A DNA stretch of 14,697 nucleotides, taken from the NCBI GenBank assembly GCA_022615295.1, contig JAKEHF010000018.1:1-14697 (forward strand), given 5' to 3'. Numbering within the stretch: the stretch's first letter is position 1; every line of letters begins with the position of its first letter. The notes under the pieces were generated by a model that ran no database searches, was not told where the DNA came from, and worked only from the letters and a program-made list of their open reading frames with translations. Positions 12,610 through 14,697 of the stretch are shown here, piece by piece. The DNA comes from Actinomycetota bacterium (GTDB lineage: Bacteria > Actinomycetota > Acidimicrobiia > Spongiisociales > ZC4RG35). The translations under genes were made by a program, and so were the position numbers.

Positions 12610-13053
12610 TCAGAGGTAGAGACCGGACGAGTCGTCCGGGTTCTTCTGCCCCGGGGAGTTCAACGCCCGTTTCTGCATCTCCTCGAGCTGGGACCGAGCC
12701 ATCATCTGTTGGCTCCACAACGAAGCCTGGATCCCGTGGAACAGACCCTCCAGCCAACCGATGAGCTGGGCCTGGGCGACCCGCACCTCCGACTCCGAGG
12801 CCCCATCGGTGCTCAACGGGATCATGATCTCCTTCAGCTCTTCCTGGAGATCCGGTGACAGCGAGTCTTTGAGCTCGGCCACCGACCGGGCGTGGACCTC
12901 GGCGAGACGGATCCGGCCCCGGTCGTCGAGGGGGGCGGTGCGCGCCTCCTCCAGCATTGCCCGGGTCATGGCCGCGATCCTGATCAGCTTCGTCGGCTCG
13001 CTGACCTCCGACTCCTTGGCCTCGACCACCTCGGGTGTGACCGGGTCCTCCAT
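12610..13053 (-). CDS. bpa: Bacterial proteasome activator Bpa (PafE)
   Basis: A 147-aa ATP-independent activator that forms a ring, docks on the 20S proteasome and promotes degradation of unfolded or selected proteins in actinobacteria. Family signatures: the helix starting EEARTAPLD (35-43), LAEVHARSVAELKD, then VRVAQAQLIGWLEGLFHGIQ (90-109) and MMARSQLEEMQKRAL. The C-terminus reads GLYL (144-147). The usual Bpa end is GQYL, which inserts into the proteasome pockets; the key penultimate Tyr is kept while Gln becomes Leu. ATG 13053 is used; the ribosome site is weak. It is convergent with whiB and divergent from the membrane-protein gene at 13092 across 38 bases. Confidence 0.93.
   Translation of the reverse strand: MEDPVTPEVVEAKESEVSEPTKLIRIAAMTRAMLEEARTAPLDDRGRIRLAEVHARSVAELKDSLSPDLQEELKEIMIPLSTDGASESEVRVAQAQLIGWLEGLFHGIQASLWSQQMMARSQLEEMQKRALNSPGQKNPDDSSGLYL
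12623..12639. terminator. Palindromic hairpin between whiB and bpa, inside bpa 3' codons
   Basis: CCGGACGA, then G, then TCGTCCGG: eight perfect GC-rich pairs around one central base. It lies 20 bases after the whiB stop and is followed by a short T-containing stretch (GTTCTTCT), so it could end whiB transcription, weakly. It also falls in the last codons of bpa (PDDSSG), which constrains that sequence. Confidence 0.45.
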
Positions 13054-13091
13054 GAGGGGTCCAAGCTAGTGCCTTTCGGCGGGCACCGGTC

Positions 13092-13670
13092 ATGCCATCC
13101 TGGGGCTCCATGATCGCGGTCCTCGGCTTCACCCTGGCCTACACCGCCGCCCTCTTCGTCTACGGGCAGGCGGTGGAGAGCCCGCTCACGACCCTCTACA
13201 CCGAAGTCAACGTCGGTCTGCTGGTCCTCTTCGGCGTCCTCAACAACTGGGCGCGGTGGCCGCTCCGTGCCCTCTGGGCGGTGTCGCTGGTGGGTCTGGG
13301 CAACATGGTGGGGGGCGTCCTCCTCGTCTCCGACCAGCCGCTGTACATGACCGCGGTCGCCGGTCCGGTCCTCTACGACAAGGTCTTCCACGCAGTGGCC
13401 GCGGCCGCCATGACCGTGATCGCCTGGGAGGCGATGAAACGATGGGCGGGGACCGGCGGCCACTACGGGGGCACTCTCCTCCTCACCTGGCTGGTCGTGA
13501 TGGGCGGTGGTGCAGTGGTGGAGATCGCCGAGTTCATCGGCTCGAATCTGGGTGACGTCAGCGTCGGGGACTACACCAACAACGCCCTCGACCTCGTGGC
13601 CAATGCGATCGGCGCCACCGTGGGTCTGGCGCTGCTGGTGTGGTGGGAGCGCGACGCAAACCTCAGGTAG
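13092..13670 (+). CDS. Multi-pass membrane protein, DUF2238/YjdF-like
   Basis: A 192-aa integral membrane protein with about five to six hydrophobic spans (near 7-24, 40-50, 58-78, 90-98, 105-118, 135-150 and 176-187). Conserved-looking polar residues sit in or beside them: YDKVFHAV (D, H), VVEIAEFIG (two Glu) and VGDYTNNALDLVANAIGA (D, N, D). The order H...E..E...GD....DL is reminiscent of the DUF2238/YjdF membrane family, whose function is not established; VanZ-like proteins are a second possibility. The start could be ATG 13092 or ATG 13110 (MIAVLGF); neither has a clear ribosome site. Divergent from bpa across 38 bases, so the two may share a control region. Confidence 0.7.
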   Translation: MPSWGSMIAVLGFTLAYTAALFVYGQAVESPLTTLYTEVNVGLLVLFGVLNNWARWPLRALWAVSLVGLGNMVGGVLLVSDQPLYMTAVAGPVLYDKVFHAVAAAAMTVIAWEAMKRWAGTGGHYGGTLLLTWLVVMGGGAVVEIAEFIGSNLGDVSVGDYTNNALDLVANAIGATVGLALLVWWERDANLR

Positions 13671-13673
13671 TAC

Positions 13674-13691
13674 GGCACCCCCTGGGGTACC
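13674..13691. terminator. Weak hairpin between convergent genes
   Basis: ACCCC (13677-13681) and GGGGT (13684-13688) flank a two-base loop, with outer GG/CC pairs beyond one mismatch. It follows the membrane-protein stop by three bases, in the 73-base gap between convergent genes. No T-run, so a terminator role is only suggested. Confidence 0.3.
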
Positions 13692-13743
13692 TAACTCTCT
13701 CGAGTATGCGCCGTTCCGGCCCTTCCCCCGCCCAATCGAGCTG

Positions 13744-14526
13744 TCAATCCCCTGCTACGAAGAAGACCCAGTCACCCTCGGCGGTGATCCCGGTTCGCCA
13801 CCCGGCGTAGCTGCCGAATCTCTCCAGCTCCGACAGCTCCTCACCGGTGTAGATCTCGGCGAGCTCGGCCATCTCTTCCGGTGTGATCTCCTCCCAAGTG
13901 TCCCTGACGAAGGCCGCCGGCCATACGTATAGGACAGTGCTCCCCAAGGCGTCGGCGGCCTCGCCCTCGAACGTCTGCTCGGCCCAGTCGGTCCCGAGAA
14001 GCTCGAGAAGGATTGCTAGCTTGCCTTGGCCATCGGCTTCCCACTGAGCCAGCATCTCGGACCCGCCACCTCCGAAATGGGTCGTGAATCCGACGTCGAA
14101 GGTGTCTGTGAAATAGCCCTCATCCGCCAACTTTCGGAGGGTCGTGATGTCGCACATCACCGCTGCCTCGATGATCGCCTCGCGCATCGCCGCAACCGGC
14201 TGGGGCAGAGTGGGATCGGCAACAGGGGCCGAGACACCCGACGAGGAGCAATCAACCGCCGGCGGAGGAGTGGTGGTCGGGAGAGGCGGCTCGGTCGTCG
14301 GGGTCGCCAACGGGACGGTCGTGCCTGCAGGCTCCAAGTCGTCGCCACCCAACCAGAGGGGAAGCGCTCCGAAGAGCAGGACGATGGCGGCGAACGCCCC
14401 TGCGAAGACCAGCCAACCCGGCATACTCCGACGGGGTTCCCTCACGGGGGGTCTTGCCGAGCTCGTCGTCTGTCGGACCTCCTCGGCCGACTGCTGCATT
14501 CGCCGCTCGAAGTCGTCCATGGTCAC
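13744..14526 (-). CDS. Single-span membrane protein with outer domain, coupled to an ECF sigma factor (possible anti-sigma or target)
   Basis: A 260-aa protein of no family I can name. From the GTG start: a charged N-terminal segment (about 1-34, MTMDDFERRMQQSAEEVRQ then a Pro/Arg stretch), one membrane helix (about 37-59, WLVFAGAFAAIVLLFGALPL), a Pro/Thr linker (about 62-92), and an outer domain with two cysteines that ends GYAGW-like text, then ITAEGDWVFFVAGD. Similar W-x-FFVAGD ends occur, as I recall, in other bacterial exported proteins without a known role. GTG 14526 is preferred: GGAGG is five bases upstream and it overlaps the sigma stop (GTGA); ATG 14520 is the alternative. Order and topology suit an anti-sigma factor, but no zinc HxxxCxxC motif is present. 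Confidence 0.75.
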   Translation of the reverse strand: MTMDDFERRMQQSAEEVRQTTSSARPPVREPRRSMPGWLVFAGAFAAIVLLFGALPLWLGGDDLEPAGTTVPLATPTTEPPLPTTTPPPAVDCSSSGVSAPVADPTLPQPVAAMREAIIEAAVMCDITTLRKLADEGYFTDTFDVGFTTHFGGGGSEMLAQWEADGQGKLAILLELLGTDWAEQTFEGEAADALGSTVLYVWPAAFVRDTWEEITPEEMAELAEIYTGEELSELERFGSYAGWRTGITAEGDWVFFVAGD

Positions 14527-14697
14527 GCTTCCCTCCATTTCTCGAGACGCCCACGTAGCGCTGCCCGACCCCTGTGGAGATGTGTCTTCACCGCGCCGGC
14601 GCTGCACCCCATGGCGGCGCCGATCTCTTCGGTGCTGAGCTGACCTACGTAGTGGAGGACAATGGCCTGCTGCTGTCTCCTGGGGAGACTCCGCACC
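14523..14697 (-). CDS. RNA polymerase ECF-type sigma factor, C-terminal part (region 4), truncated by window edge
   Basis: The last 57 codons of a sigma-70-family gene whose 5' part lies beyond the window. The visible part is a complete region 4 helix-turn-helix: VRSLPRRQQQAIVLHYVGQL, then STEEIGAAMGCSAGAVKTHL and HRGRAALRGRLEKWREA. The pattern LP..Q..A..L.Y....S..EIA..MG.S.G.VK..L.RGR..LR is that of ECF (extracytoplasmic function, SigE-like) sigma factors; the subgroup cannot be told. The stop overlaps the GTG of the following membrane protein, which suggests a sigma factor and partner pair translated together. Confidence 0.9.
   Translation of the reverse strand, partial: VRSLPRRQQQAIVLHYVGQLSTEEIGAAMGCSAGAVKTHLHRGRAALRGRLEKWREA

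Noticed and set aside
1..14697. CRISPR array, tRNA/rRNA genes, insertion sequences, integrase or attachment sites
   Set aside because: No regularly spaced repeats, no tRNA-like or rRNA-like segments and no transposase or integrase motifs were seen on reading both strands.

Overview
The window comes from a high-GC Actinomycetota-type chromosome. A WhiB-family [4Fe-4S] regulator and a bacterial proteasome activator (Bpa) are both present and both are actinobacterial hallmarks. Start codons are often GTG (one is probably TTG), and genes are tightly packed with 4-base GTGA/ATGA stop-start overlaps. The SdhA/B/C set is of the kind with one large di-heme cytochrome b subunit. A deep lineage such as Acidimicrobiia would fit, but that is inference. 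No rRNA, tRNA, CRISPR, insertion sequence or phage gene was seen, and no gene-free stretch reaches 300 bases; the longest gap is the 159-base sdhC/whiB interval.

Layout, left to right. (1) Plus strand: the 3' part of nadC (NAD synthesis), then mdh (malate dehydrogenase). (2) Minus strand, 3151 down to 1728: a DHDPS-superfamily lyase/aldolase, a stand-alone SCP2-like sterol-carrier-type protein, and a 39-codon single-membrane-span protein that overlaps the end of mdh tail to tail. (3) Minus strand, 8634 down to 3181: six genes for Tad/Flp-pilus-type surface proteins in the order TadE, TadE, TadG, gap, TadE, TadG, TadE. Most are translationally coupled, and no pilin, ATPase, platform or peptidase gene is present. 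(4) Minus strand, 12168 down to 8752: sdhC-sdhA-sdhB, succinate:menaquinone-type oxidoreductase. (5) Plus strand: whiB2-like gene behind a strong-looking promoter carrying two abutting perfect palindromes. (6) Minus strand: bpa, converging on whiB with 6 bases between the stops. (7) Plus strand: a multi-pass membrane protein resembling the DUF2238/YjdF family. (8) Minus strand: the end of an ECF-type sigma factor gene, coupled to a single-span membrane protein with an outer domain that may be its partner.

How they work together: nadC, mdh and sdhCAB are central NAD and TCA-cycle metabolism. The Tad block is the accessory part. It encodes four full-length TadE paralogs with prepilin-peptidase-type leaders and two full-length TadG paralogs with large cysteine-containing outer domains, so it looks like a duplicated minor-pilin module that relies on a secretion machine encoded elsewhere. 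The most striking non-coding element is the double palindrome at the whiB promoter. The other candidate control sites are an inverted repeat just upstream of the Tad block, a possible internal promoter between its two halves, and a palindromic hairpin embedded in the last codons of bpa downstream of whiB.
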